A DNA stretch of 64,000 bases. Origin: Kalmanozyma brasiliensis GHG001 (taxonomy: Eukaryota; Basidiomycota; Ustilaginomycetes; Ustilaginales). The translations under genes were made by a program, and so were the position numbers. The stretch's first letter is position 1; every line of letters begins with the position of its first letter. The DNA is taken from contig NW_015961950.1 in the NCBI RefSeq assembly GCF_000497045.1, positions 62,001 to 126,000 on the forward strand, read 5' to 3'. Below, in pieces: positions 54,605 through 64,000 of the stretch. Under the pieces are notes generated by a model. It was given only the letters and a program-made list of their open reading frames with translations. It ran no database searches and had not been told where the DNA came from.

Positions 54605-57216
54605 GGTGATCAGATCGCAGCCCGGACGACGCTCACGGCGGCGTGGGTATGGAGGGAGAAAGGGTTGGGGTGAGAGAGATGAGATCTGGTAAGGGGGTCG
54701 GGGGTCAGGGTTGAACTTTGACAGCTGTCTATATGTAGTTTCACTGCTGCTGTTCTTGCGCTAGCGGCTCTATTGGACCGGTTGCAGCGGAGAAGGGTCA
54801 GCCGTTGCAGGATGAGTGGCTGCTGTGGGACTGCTCGCTCGCGCTATCTAATGACCGATGCGTGGCGTGAACTCTTCGAGAAGGAAACAGTGTGATTGGT
54901 TTGAACAGGCAACCGACGGTCGGTGCGACTCCGACAGAGCACTATCAGCAGGCGCAGAGGCGTAGTCAGGCAGGGCATCAGCGCAGAGCAACGGCGCGTT
55001 CCGGCTATCGCGTGACTGTGGGAAAGCGGATTGCGGGTCATATCGAGGTGGGCACTACGCCACAGAATCTCGCCATTGTCAGCGTGCGGGGACAGTCGCG
55101 ATTGCAGCTGCCTATCGCGAACGAAGCGAGAGCGAGAGCGAGAGCCACACGAGGCACCCCTGTCACGCTCCCACCACAGGGGGGTGATTCGGAGGGATGC
55201 GATCCGAACCTTCGAGATACAACATCCTTGTCCAGAAGAGCCTAATCTGCAGACGTGCATGAAGTTCGATTTAATTTTTCTTAAACTAAGATGTGGAACA
55301 CCAGCAACGCCCTTGTAGGCGAGAACTGTGAATGTATTGTACTTCGCCTCGCTTCGTCGGACAATTAGCGACAGGATGTCCGTAGGGCCAAAGTGTTGCG
55401 GTTGAGATGCTGCATGGAAGGTCGAAGCCCGGACACAATGGGCAAAGAATGCAGCGGCCCACAGCAGAGCGATGCGGTGAGATACACGAAAAGAATGCAT
55501 CTGCCGCGGGCTGGGACGGCACACGAGGCGGCGGTCTGCACATCGACCCACTGGCCTCTGCCTACCCAAGTCAGTCTGCAGTGCATCTTGTAACAGCTTC
55601 GCTTCCAAATGCTCGAGGCCCTCCTCGCACATCCTTCGCAAGTCAAGCTTCGCCCGAGCCAGTCACGAGCTGCGGGCCAGCAGTCGATTGTAAATAGGAA
55701 GCGGCGGTTGGGTAGAACCGCCAACCGAGGTTCGGAGATTGAAATGGTGCAGGTGTCTCTCGAGCGCCGGAATTCGAGGTTGCTCTCAAGGGAAAATGCC
55801 AAAAGTTCGCCGTGTTCCATCTGGCCAACCGCAGGCTCGTCTGCCGCCCCGCCACTCGCGCCGCGGTCCGTACTGTCTCCCGTCCGCCAATCACATTGCT
55901 GCTCACGAAGAGCTATTGATCCGATTGGCCCGTCGACATCGTCTCATCTGCATGCGAGCAGGCTTGGACCTACTTGCGTGATGCAGCTTGGTTTCGTCCG
56001 CAAGGACAAAGCCACCGTGGGCAATCTGAGCGCCACCGAGGAACAGCATGAATCGGTGAGAAGATAACGACTTGCGGATCAACCTTGTCCTTCGTAAGCT
56101 CTCGCTCTTGACGGGCTTCACGGTCGCAGGGACTAGCTTAGCTATCATGGCTGTGTGTCAGACGATGGGGTCGGTGAGCGGGACCACCGAAGCGAGTGGC
56201 CACAAGAAGACCAGCGGAAATCTCTGCTTCACGATTCAGTGAGCCACAAGCGAGGGCCAAATTCAAACGCCTTCGCTGCATGAATTCCAGCCATCGGATG
56301 AAAGTGCTCCGCATCGTCCTGCCTGGCAACCCCTCATGGGATTCTCGTCCTGTCATTGGTCAGAGGCAAAGTTGAGCAGCTGACAGCTTGCAGCTTCAGT
56401 ATCGCAAGCGCAAGCGAGGTGATTGGCTGGTTGGCTGCGGCTCACAAGACCCTGCGCTCGCCCGATTGTTCCTGCTGCCTGCCCCACACGAGCGTGTTTG
56501 CCACTCGAGGTCGCTTAGATGAAAGGCCGAGCAGGTGCGAGGGCGCCGCTTTTGCCGTAGCGCCGATGAGTATCTCTGCCTGTCAGAGAAGGTACGAGCA
56601 GCTGAGATTCGAGCGGAGAATGCAGCGGACTGAGAGGCCGGTCACAGAAGTCGGGACGTTGAAAGGCTTCGATTGTGGCAGCTGAGCTTGAATCCGTAAG
56701 ATCCCGTAGCCTGCGGTTGAGGCGGGCCGTCAATCGCACACTTCGCACGTCGGAGCATCACTCGCCGACTCACTCGCGCAATACGCGGGCCATGGAGCCC
56801 TTGCTCCTCGTGCTCAGCGCGATGGCTTCGAGAGCAGGCCAAATACAGCCACGCTGTCCAGCCATGCAGGAACCGCTTATCGCACAGGCACACTCTCAAT
56901 AGCGACCCGCGTGCCAGATACCAGACCAGCTTCTCGCGCTACACCCCCGTGCGATACAGACGCTGAATTGCTGCTTCTGCTCGCAGGCAACGCGAATTCG
57001 GCTCAGCACAGCGCGGTTGCCAGCCTGAGCGGAGATGTCCGACAGCATGCACGGACGATCCGAGCATCTTGGCGCGGTTGACACACTGCTCGGCTCAGCA
57101 CGCATCGATCTTCCCACGAACAATCGGGACCAGCCGTCATCACAAAGCGATCCAGCCCCATCTTTGTGGTACTATGATATTCCTTCCGTCTATGTAAGGC
57201 CGGCTCTTCCGCAAGC
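54605..57216. other. 2.6-kb gene-poor stretch
   Basis: Lies between the OPT promoter and the 3' end of the phenol-hydroxylase gene. Frames of 100-265 codons occur on both strands but lack recognisable families. One with a possible signal peptide is listed separately (54844-55500). A spliced gene, noncoding RNA or decayed element cannot be excluded. Confidence 0.4.
54844..55500 (-). CDS. Doubtful small secreted-protein candidate
   Basis: A 218-codon frame from the ATG at 55500 begins MHSFRVSHRIALLWAAAFF, which resembles a signal peptide (basic start, hydrophobic core about 10-20, then AHCVRAS). The next 50 residues, TDILSLIVRRSEAKYNTFTVLAYKG, look protein-like, but the rest is Arg/Ser-rich like chance GC-rich sequence. 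It could be the first exon of a spliced effector-type gene, or not coding. No family recognised. Confidence 0.2.
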   Translation of the reverse strand: MHSFRVSHRIALLWAAAFFAHCVRASTFHAASQPQHFGPTDILSLIVRRSEAKYNTFTVLAYKGVAGVPHLSLRKIKSNFMHVCRLGSSGQGCCISKVRIASLRITPLWWERDRGASCGSRSRSRFVRDRQLQSRLSPHADNGEILWRSAHLDMTRNPLSHSHAIAGTRRCSALMPCLTTPLRLLIVLCRSRTDRRLPVQTNHTVSFSKSSRHASVIR

Positions 57217-59499
57217 TCACAGAGCAGCAGCGGGCGCAGTCAACCTTTGCGTGTTCTTATGAGAGTGAGCCTCATTCAGTGTGCTCTGAGGCAGACCCGT
57301 CGATGCAGGCAACTTGGACGCTTCTTCACCTCCCTTTTCGACGCTCATCAGCTTCGGCGTTGTCCGCTTCTTCCGAGTGTGCTGATGAGTCACATGCTCG
57401 CCCGGAGGCAGCAAGAACTTGCCGAAGAAGTCGCCCAGCTGTGCGTACTCTTTTGCTTCCACCAACAGCGATACGTAGCCATCGGGTCGGATGACCACCA
57501 CCGTACCCCTGTCGGTCCGCACGCCGTACTTCTCGTACGCACGACCGTGCCCTTGGTGGTAGGTCTCGTCGTCGACAAAGATCTTGTGGTAGTCAGGGGA
57601 GACATTGTAGCTCCCATCTGGGGTGGGGCGATGATGGTGAGAGGTGCTCGGCCGGAGTGCTGGGTGGTAGTCCTGCATCTCATTCTCTACACGCGGCGTT
57701 GCTGAGACAGTGAGCACCTCGATCACCGAGTCGAAGTCTTGGTCTTGCGGTGTGAAGCGAGGCACCAGCCGCGAAGCCAGGTAGTCACCAAATTGTTGCA
57801 TCTCGTTCTTGCAGGCAGCGTCGCGAATATCGCCACAGAAGTAGACCACCCGCCACCTTCCATCCGAGACGATCCAGTCGGCCAGCTCGTACGGCAGCAC
57901 CGTGGCATGGCAGATCACCTGGGCCGTGTTGAATCGCTTGCCCACCTCGATGCGCGTCTCGCCCGCCGACTCAGCTGACAGCGAAGCATCGCTGACCACA
58001 CCCTCCGCTGGACCTGCCACCTCCCCGTGGGCCACAGCCGTACCGCCTTCGACCGTTGACTGAGGCGCACCCTTAGGCTTGACCGTCAGCAACGAGCGCT
58101 GATAGTCCACTGACAGACCCGACGCGAAGCGGTTGCCCTGCTCGAAAGCCTTCTGGAACTCGCTCATCGAGATGCCCGCAGCGTCAGCCTCGTCCTTGGC
58201 CGGCTTCCCGCTGAACAGTCTGCTAAACTTGTGGTCGAATGTGATTAGGTCCTGTGCGATTTGCTTGCGCTCCATCTCATACGTCGGCAGGATACTCCTT
58301 GGCGAGATCCCTTTGACCACAGAGGCGATCTTCCACGTCAGATTGTACGTGTCTTGCATAGACGTGTTCATCCCCTGGCCCGCCTTGGGAGAGTGGGTGT
58401 GGCACGCATCGCCGGCGATGAACACGCGATCATGCAGCGAGAACTTGTCGGCGGTGCGCTGGCCGATCACGTAGGCGGTCCACCAGTCAAGGTCGCCCTC
58501 GCCGATGTCGAGCGTGTACGGCGCGATGATGGCCTTGGCGGTCTTGAGGATCATCTCTGGTGTAATGCTGTAGCGGTCGACGCCCTTGTTCAGCTCGGAC
58601 ACCTGGATGTAGAAACGCACTAGCCCATCCTCGCGTGGGATGATCATCATGCTGCCCGATTCGGCGGAGTGGATAGCACACCTGTTGCGGACATCTGGGA
58701 AGTCGGTGATGGGGATCGCATCAAGCACGCCCCATATGAACGATGTTTGGTCGCCCTCCATCTTGCTTCCCATCTGACGGCGTGTCCACGAGTGGGCACC
58801 ATCGCAGCCAATCACGTACTTGGCGTGGATCCTCTCGCGCGGACCAGACGCGCTGGGCGCGCCGTTTGAGGCTCCAGCAGGCGTGTCATCGGGCGCTAGG
58901 GATGAGCGGAACGGACCATTGGGCACGCTCTTGCCCATCTGCGTGGGCGTCGCTTCCTCCTCGGACAACTTTCGCACCTCGACCGTCACAGGGTAGGCCT
59001 TCGCATCATCGATGCCAGCCTCATCCACCGCCAGCGTCTCCGGCAGGATGCCACGCTCAACGCTGAGCTTCCCGCGCGAGTGCTTGGCGATGCTGTCCAG
59101 GAAGGCCTTCTCAATCCTGCCCTGATGCAGCACGCACTGCTGCCAGCGTGATATGCCTGGAATCGTATCCGGCTTTCTTCCCGTCCTCTGCAGCTTGCCG
59201 TCCGGACCTGGGTTCCAGAATCGCATCTCGATCATCCGGTTGCTCTGCCGCCAGATGTCTTCGCCGAGCCCGAAGCTGTGAAGGATCTCGAGCGACCGGC
59301 ACTGCAGACCGTCAGCTTGGCCATTGAAGATCTTGTCGTTGCGCTTGTCGATGATCCGGACGGAGGGACCTAGGCCTTGGACGGCGAGCCAATTGGCTGC
59401 CATGAGACCGGCAGGTCCAGCGCCAATGATGAGCACATCGCAGTATGAGTCTTTGATGCCGTTGACGGTCGAGCTCGAGCCGTCGGCGGCCTGAGTCAT
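57217..59499 (-). CDS. Phenol 2-monooxygenase-like FAD-dependent aromatic hydroxylase
   Basis: A 760-residue flavoprotein of the class A aromatic hydroxylases, similar to yeast-type phenol 2-monooxygenase, which adds an ortho hydroxyl to phenols using NADPH and O2. Seen: the FAD Rossmann motif DVLIIGAGPAGLMAANWLA (GAGPAG at 26-31); RIIDKR; GQADGLQCRSLEILHSFGL; GCDGAHSWTRRQMG, the DG motif; and FIAGDACHTHSPKAGQGMNTSMQDTYNLTWKIA near 360-390, the GD motif. The C-terminal domain (about 520-720) has the thioredoxin-like fold of phenol hydroxylase, with RWRVVYFCGDIRD and VVVIRPDGYVSLL. The C-terminus is extended by about 60 hydrophilic residues. Single exon, cytosolic. Possible role: breakdown of plant phenolics. 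Related substrates such as hydroxybenzoates are possible. Confidence 0.88.
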   Translation of the reverse strand: MTQAADGSSSTVNGIKDSYCDVLIIGAGPAGLMAANWLAVQGLGPSVRIIDKRNDKIFNGQADGLQCRSLEILHSFGLGEDIWRQSNRMIEMRFWNPGPDGKLQRTGRKPDTIPGISRWQQCVLHQGRIEKAFLDSIAKHSRGKLSVERGILPETLAVDEAGIDDAKAYPVTVEVRKLSEEEATPTQMGKSVPNGPFRSSLAPDDTPAGASNGAPSASGPRERIHAKYVIGCDGAHSWTRRQMGSKMEGDQTSFIWGVLDAIPITDFPDVRNRCAIHSAESGSMMIIPREDGLVRFYIQVSELNKGVDRYSITPEMILKTAKAIIAPYTLDIGEGDLDWWTAYVIGQRTADKFSLHDRVFIAGDACHTHSPKAGQGMNTSMQDTYNLTWKIASVVKGISPRSILPTYEMERKQIAQDLITFDHKFSRLFSGKPAKDEADAAGISMSEFQKAFEQGNRFASGLSVDYQRSLLTVKPKGAPQSTVEGGTAVAHGEVAGPAEGVVSDASLSAESAGETRIEVGKRFNTAQVICHATVLPYELADWIVSDGRWRVVYFCGDIRDAACKNEMQQFGDYLASRLVPRFTPQDQDFDSVIEVLTVSATPRVENEMQDYHPALRPSTSHHHRPTPDGSYNVSPDYHKIFVDDETYHQGHGRAYEKYGVRTDRGTVVVIRPDGYVSLLVEAKEYAQLGDFFGKFLLPPGEHVTHQHTRKKRTTPKLMSVEKGGEEASKLPASTGLPQSTLNEAHSHKNTQRLTAPAAAL

Positions 59500-60018
59500 G
59501 CTGCGAATGCGGTGATCGGATATGGGGTGTGCTTGATCCAGAGAGACGACCTCGTCTTGCGCAGCCGGGCGGGAGATACAGAGACTACGTCTGTCCGAGC
59601 TTGAGGCTGATCCGGTTGCCGCTTATATTCAGTCTCGTCGAAGCTCGATATGGTCGAGGCAAGATGCGGAAGACACGGAGACTTGCTGCATCATCAAAGT
59701 CAAGAATGCGGGGTAAGGAGACCAACACCTGCGTTAATGTCCGTCACCCGCTGGGCGTATCTCCGTCAGTGTGGGATCCTGATTTTGGTCGATGTTAGAG
59801 CGGCTCGGCTGCAGATGCTTGCGAAAATGCTCGGCTCTCGGGACGACGTTTGCGGCCCGTGGAAGATGGGGACCCTGCATGCGCGATAAAGCTTCACGCT
59901 TCCCACTCACTTTGACCCCTTGCTAGGAGGTCTATCTATCTTCGTCGCCACCGTTGTCAGCAGCGGCTTCTATCATCGGACCAGGAACCTACTGGTTCAG
60001 CCTGGATTGGAGGCAAAT
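59500..60018. promoter_or_regulatory. Divergent promoter between phenol-hydroxylase-like and acid phosphatase genes
   Basis: 519 bp between the two start codons. No specific operator recognised. The frame of the downstream gene is open to 59920 but without ATG. Confidence 0.45.
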
Positions 60019-62004
60019 ATGCCTGCACCTTCGAAGAAAGACCGCCGTTCCGAGGATTCGGACCTCGAAGCGGAGTCACTCATCCTCCACCGCCTCTCCA
60101 CCGACGCTTCTGGCACATCAAGGATCCAGTCTGTCGGCGGCACAAGCACCACACCTCGCGTTACAGATGCATATGATGATCTAGACGAGGACTACGAGAT
60201 CAAGGACAAGCGCGAAAAGCTACCCGCACGTGGCGTGTTGGAAGACTCCAATGGCTCGACGCGCATCGACAAGACGGGTCGACCTGCGTGGCTTCGTGGT
60301 GTGCTCGAGGGCGATGTTCCGGGGATGCGCGGTAGGGGAGCAGGTATGTCTGCGTCGATGGCGCAACGCAACAGGAAACAGCGAGCGAGGTGTATGAAGC
60401 TCAGCATGCTCGTTGGTGGCGGTCTGCTGGTGATCGGCGCGTTTGCGTTTGCGCTTGGGCCCAAGGTGGGTGTTTCACCGCACGCCATCTACGACTATAT
60501 GGGAGACAAGTGGTACGGAGACAGTGGTGTGATGCCCTTCGAGTTCAACAAGCCTGTGGGGTATCCTGGCTTCTACACAACAGGAGTTCCGCCCGACTTT
60601 GCAGAACACATGACGAGGACAGCAACCGCTCCAACACAGACCGTTGGATCGTCACCGATGCAAACAACCATCCCGGGATTTCAAGATGCCAGCTTCAAGC
60701 CTTTCGAGCATATGGGTCCGTTGACACCCTACATCTCATCGTCAGGGTGGGGCGTCGACGATGCAAAGTACGCCGGCACACCCACCACTTCCTCCGGCAA
60801 GACGTGTCAGCTCACTCAAGCGCACATGCTGCATCGCCACGGTGCTCGCTATCCAACAGCACACGGTCCTCCTGATGTCCTGCGAGACTTCCTTCGACAG
60901 AACCCAAATCTTCGATACTCGGGCAGCCTCTCCTTCCTGAACAGCTACAAATTCGGCGTCGGCGAGGAGCTCCTCACCCCCGTCGGTCGCGGTCAGCTCT
61001 ACGACTCCGGTGTCAAAGCTGCCCTGCTCTACGGCAAGCTAGTCGCCGACGACCTCGCCGAGACGGACGCCAACAAGAAGCCCAAGACCCTCTTCGCCCG
61101 CGCTGGCAGTCAGCAGCGCATCGTCGACTCCGGTCTTGCCTGGCTGAACGGCTTCTTCGGTGCCAACTGGACCGACAGCACCTCGTTCGAGATTCAAATC
61201 GAAGAACCTGGATTCAACACCACCACTGCTCCCGAATTCGCATGTCCCGCATGGCGCAAGCCCGAGAACAATCCTGGTGGCGCAATGGCCGACAAGTGGG
61301 CCGCCGCCTACCTTCAGGACGCCGTGTTTCGTCTCGGCCCCAACTTTGGCGGCGCAGCGCTCAACTCGACCCTCCTCTTTGCCATGCAGCAGATGTGTTC
61401 GTACGACACGGTCGCTTTTGGGTACAGCGATTTCTGCGGCTTGTTCACCAAGCAGGAATGGTTGGACTACGAGTATGCGTGGGATTTGAAGTTTATGAAC
61501 GGAAACGGGGCGACGTCGCCTTTAGGGAGAGGGTACGGGTTGGGGTGGGTGAACGAGTTTGTTTCGAGGCTGACGAGCAAGCCTTGGGATCCGGCGGTGC
61601 AGACGTCCGAGAATTCTACGCTGGATCTCGATGCGACGACCTTCCCGCTCGACAGGCGGTTCTATGTCGACTTCACACACGATTCGACCATCACCTCCGT
61701 CCTAGCTGCCCTGGACCTGCCGGACTTTGACGACACGTTTGCAGTGCCAGATGCAGGCAAGGGCGTCGACGCCAAGCGACACTTTATCACCAGCAAAGCG
61801 GTCCCTTTCGCAGCGAGGTTTGTGGTGGAGGTGTGGAACTGCGGAGAGGAGTGGGTAAGGTTCAAGTTGAACGACGCCGTTGTTCCGCTCGGCCAGTACA
61901 AGGATTGCGAGAAGAGGGCCGATGGGCTGTGTAAGAAGGAGAGCCTGCTCAAGGCGCTGAGCGGGAGGAACAGCAAGGGTTGGTGGGACAAGTGTCGGGT
62001 GTAG
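60019..62004 (+). CDS. Membrane-anchored histidine acid phosphatase
   Basis: A 661-residue histidine acid phosphatase (phytase-like, branch 2). The active site has HRHGARYP, with the RHG at 273-275 (nucleophile His274), and the partner HD at 554-555 in VDFTHDSTI. Phytase-type stretches include GVGEELLTPVGRGQLYDSG, FARAGSQQRIVDS and the C-terminal Cys-rich DCEKRADGLCKKESLL. Unlike secreted phytases it has no signal peptide. About 128 hydrophilic residues, partly basic near the membrane, precede a single hydrophobic segment at about 129-147 (LSMLVGGGLLVIGAFAFALG), predicting a type II membrane protein with the catalytic domain in the lumen or outside. NxS/T sites are frequent after the helix. 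The first ATG (60019) is used because the upstream extension starts with TTG. Substrate could be phytate or other phosphomonoesters. Confidence 0.88.
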   Translation: MPAPSKKDRRSEDSDLEAESLILHRLSTDASGTSRIQSVGGTSTTPRVTDAYDDLDEDYEIKDKREKLPARGVLEDSNGSTRIDKTGRPAWLRGVLEGDVPGMRGRGAGMSASMAQRNRKQRARCMKLSMLVGGGLLVIGAFAFALGPKVGVSPHAIYDYMGDKWYGDSGVMPFEFNKPVGYPGFYTTGVPPDFAEHMTRTATAPTQTVGSSPMQTTIPGFQDASFKPFEHMGPLTPYISSSGWGVDDAKYAGTPTTSSGKTCQLTQAHMLHRHGARYPTAHGPPDVLRDFLRQNPNLRYSGSLSFLNSYKFGVGEELLTPVGRGQLYDSGVKAALLYGKLVADDLAETDANKKPKTLFARAGSQQRIVDSGLAWLNGFFGANWTDSTSFEIQIEEPGFNTTTAPEFACPAWRKPENNPGGAMADKWAAAYLQDAVFRLGPNFGGAALNSTLLFAMQQMCSYDTVAFGYSDFCGLFTKQEWLDYEYAWDLKFMNGNGATSPLGRGYGLGWVNEFVSRLTSKPWDPAVQTSENSTLDLDATTFPLDRRFYVDFTHDSTITSVLAALDLPDFDDTFAVPDAGKGVDAKRHFITSKAVPFAARFVVEVWNCGEEWVRFKLNDAVVPLGQYKDCEKRADGLCKKESLLKALSGRNSKGWWDKCRV

Positions 62005-62217
62005 ATCAGCGCCAGACTTTTGCCAATCCTGGATCGATATGCGCCTGGATGTGTGACCGTCTGACTGTGAAGCAGGAGCGTCGAAGATGGGACACGGACG
62101 CTCGCGGCATCGTACGAGGCCCTCACAGTCGACAGTCCAAGCTCATCACTGAACGAGACACACACACACGCCTCGACAGCGTCAGCCGCAGCTCCATGCA
62201 AAGACGTTCATTCATCA

Positions 62218-64000
62218 CTAAGGCGACCGCGGTCCGCTACTCCTCCTCATCCCCTCACCCAACACCTTCTCCCTCTCCTTGCCGTCTGCGATCTTCCTCT
62301 TCCTCTCCGCCTCCTTCTCCACATCGATCATCCCTCTACTCACGCCCACCTTGAACAGGAACACCCTGAGCGCCTCTGCAATCTCCCCTGGCAGCGGTTC
62401 TTTGGACAACAGATCCACCGCGAGCGCATAAAACTCCTTGCTGTGTTGCGTGAACACCTCGCCATCGAACGTGCAGATGCCTGTAAAAATTTCGCCGACG
62501 ACAGGGCTCCATGCAGCAATATTCCTCGCCTGGGTCTCGGGATCGAGCGGGAGGAAGCCGCACACGATCTCGTAGCCCAAAGGAACGAGCTCGTCGCGAA
62601 TCTGCGTGTGAAGCCCCACATGCGCCGGTCGGGAATCGCCATGCATGCGCACGAGGATGTGCACCAGTGTGGCGGCAGAGGACGATTCCTGCTTGAGCAG
62701 GTTGGGGAGCTGTTTCATGAACCCCACCTTCCACAGTGCGACACGGAGGTCTTTGTCGGCGTTGAAGCGTTTCGAGAAGGTGTACGAGTCCTCGAGGACG
62801 GACGTGAGTCGGAGGAGTTGAGCGGCAGGCATGGTCTGATACACCTCTTCGTTTTGCAACAGCTCCTGGGTCGTTTCGATGAGCAGCAGTTGCAGGACGC
62901 ACTTGACGATGATCTGCTTGAAGATGCGACGTCGTTCCGAGCCGGACATCGGTTGCACTGCTGCCGCTGCTGCTGGCTCGCCGACCTGTCGCGAAGCGTC
63001 AGCCGCAGGGGAGAGCGGGTTCCCATTGGCCCCCGCGACATCCCTGGGCGACTCCGCCGGACTCCCAGCACTCGTTCCGCTACCATCCGCCCGCAACACA
63101 GGATCGAACAGCTGATGCGCCGTCGTCGTCCTAAACAACTGCACAAACGTATCCACCACCGCTCCCCACCTCTCCTCGCTGAGCTTCCGCACGTTCTTCT
63201 CCAGCAGACTCTGCAGGCAGCTCGTGCCGATCCTCGCCAGCGTGTCGTTCTCCTGGCAGATGCATGCGCACAGCAGTTCCAGCAGCCCGGGTAGCAACCG
63301 CTCGAGCGTGTCAAAGTAGAACGTCCACAGGTCGACCAAGTTCCGAAGAGCTTGGATGAGCGTGGTGCTGAGCCAGACGGACATGTCTTCGTTGCTCGAG
63401 AAGCGCGCTACGTCCTGACGCGAGTGGAGGACCGAGAAGATAGGGAAGAGGATTTCCTGGCAGACGGTGTCCCAGAAATCGGGACGGAAGGACTTGCCGT
63501 ATCGCTTGAGGATGGAGAAGAGGCTGTCGAGCGCGACGCGACGGACCTCGAGGTCTTCTCCGGTCATGATGATGTCGCGGAAGGCAAAGAGGACCGGGAA
63601 CCAGAAGCGAACCATCGGATCGTCCGTCAGGGGCGTGCTGACCGCGGGGCCGGGATCGCCTCCTTCCTCAATGGGGCACTCCTTGGCGTCGAGCATCGCC
63701 TTCACCATCCCGCGCAGAAGCTCGGTGGCCTTGAGACTGATCTTCTGCTTGTTCGACTTGGCGAAGTGGGTCAAGCAGATGCACAGATCTGCAAAGGAGC
63801 CGTTGATGATGATGACGCCCAAGTGGTTGGCGTTGAGATGGCGAACGAGGTCAAAGGCGTGCGCCGAGACCCGCTCGGACGACACATTGGCTGCAGCACT
63901 GAACACGCCGAACATGGTCCTCCATCCGGATCGAATGTTGTCCGCCCTCGACTGGATCATCTGCGCAAGACACTGCAGCACCATCTCTTTCGCTTCCGAG
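62218..64000 (-). CDS. SEC7: Sec7/BIG-type Arf guanine nucleotide exchange factor, C-terminal part (truncated by window edge)
   Basis: 594 codons of a larger gene whose 5' part lies beyond the right edge; the frame is still open at 64000. The visible part matches the C-terminal HDS region of the Sec7/BIG family, which activates Arf at the trans-Golgi: LQCLAQMIQSRADNIRSGWRTMFGVFSAAA (HDS2-like) at the start, then FADLCICLTHFAKSNKQKISLKATELLR, FWFPVLFAFRDIIMTGEDLEVRRVALDSLFSILKRYG, and FWDTVCQEILFPIF. A Ser/Pro/Ala-rich insertion lies near 320-350 of this fragment. SGSERRRIFKQIIVKCVLQLLLIETTQELL matches the late HDS4 block. The catalytic Sec7 domain itself is outside the window. It converges on the acid phosphatase gene. 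Confidence 0.9.
   Translation of the reverse strand, partial: SEAKEMVLQCLAQMIQSRADNIRSGWRTMFGVFSAAANVSSERVSAHAFDLVRHLNANHLGVIIINGSFADLCICLTHFAKSNKQKISLKATELLRGMVKAMLDAKECPIEEGGDPGPAVSTPLTDDPMVRFWFPVLFAFRDIIMTGEDLEVRRVALDSLFSILKRYGKSFRPDFWDTVCQEILFPIFSVLHSRQDVARFSSNEDMSVWLSTTLIQALRNLVDLWTFYFDTLERLLPGLLELLCACICQENDTLARIGTSCLQSLLEKNVRKLSEERWGAVVDTFVQLFRTTTAHQLFDPVLRADGSGTSAGSPAESPRDVAGANGNPLSPAADASRQVGEPAAAAAVQPMSGSERRRIFKQIIVKCVLQLLLIETTQELLQNEEVYQTMPAAQLLRLTSVLEDSYTFSKRFNADKDLRVALWKVGFMKQLPNLLKQESSSAATLVHILVRMHGDSRPAHVGLHTQIRDELVPLGYEIVCGFLPLDPETQARNIAAWSPVVGEIFTGICTFDGEVFTQHSKEFYALAVDLLSKEPLPGEIAEALRVFLFKVGVSRGMIDVEKEAERKRKIADGKEREKVLGEGMRRSSGPRSP

Noticed and set aside
52085..54673. 862-codon open frame antisense to the OPT transporter
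   Set aside because: It opens at a GTG, is Gly/Asp/Glu/Val-rich and mirrors the biased third positions of the transporter gene, crossing its intron. Typical antisense shadow of a GC-rich, highly codon-biased gene.
1..64000. Transposons, CRISPR arrays, rRNA genes
   Set aside because: No transposase or reverse-transcriptase motifs, long terminal or inverted repeats, spaced palindromic arrays or rRNA sequence were seen. CRISPR is not expected in a fungus.

Overview
The window is nuclear DNA of a basidiomycete fungus and reads like a smut (Ustilaginales). It is gene-dense and GC-rich, most coding regions are single exons, and the few introns are short (about 70-150 bp) with GTAAGT-like donors and CTGAC/CTAAC-type branch sites. 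Protein families are plainly fungal: Yos1, Sis1, Dsn1, Pta1/symplekin, an OPT transporter, a Ser-rich PR-1-like protein and a Kex2-site-rich secreted precursor. The species cannot be fixed from the sequence alone. I support 25 protein-coding genes (one cut by the right edge), one further doubtful ORF, and three intron-containing tRNA genes.

Layout. 1-1196: no gene seen. 1.2-5.3 kb: UPF0598 (-) and mitochondrial ribosomal protein S8 (+) share a short divergent promoter, then Yos1 (+, spliced) and the Hsp40 Sis1 (-). 6.1-11.3 kb: a 1751-residue disordered protein of unknown function with five copies of an acidic xPL motif. 12.2-22.2 kb: thymine/uracil-DNA glycosylase, an arrestin-like adaptor, a succinate-semialdehyde dehydrogenase-like enzyme facing NDUFA12 (complex I), and the kinetochore protein Dsn1. 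23.8-28 kb: two proteins I do not recognise, both spliced. 28.3-33.3 kb: riboflavin kinase, a 2.5-kb stretch with no gene seen, and threonine synthase with a Gcn4-type promoter site. 34.3-40 kb: two divergently transcribed secreted-protein genes, a repetitive Kex2-site precursor and a CAP/PR-1-like protein. 40.3-44.2 kb: tRNA-Lys(CUU), an XPG/FEN1-family nuclease, a small unknown ORF, tRNA-Val(AAC) and tRNA-Lys(UUU). 44.6-50 kb: V-ATPase subunit G (four exons) and symplekin/Pta1. 50.2-54.6 kb: a kinase-fold protein with a degenerate active site and a repetitive VxxK tail, then an OPT oligopeptide transporter. 54.6-57.2 kb: gene-poor, one doubtful secreted ORF. 57.2-64 kb: phenol 2-monooxygenase-like flavoprotein, membrane-anchored histidine acid phosphatase, and the C-terminal part of a Sec7/BIG Arf-GEF running off the right edge.

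There is no operon or single pathway; this is an ordinary chromosomal segment of housekeeping genes. Several pairs share a divergent promoter with a common theme: two mitochondrial-type proteins at 2.0-2.4 kb, SSADH with NDUFA12 at 18.8-19.3 kb, and two secreted Kex2-site proteins at 37.3-38.5 kb. Exon joins were inferred from splice signals, reading frame and family sequence, not from transcript data. Where the longest open frame began at a non-ATG codon, I used the first in-frame ATG.
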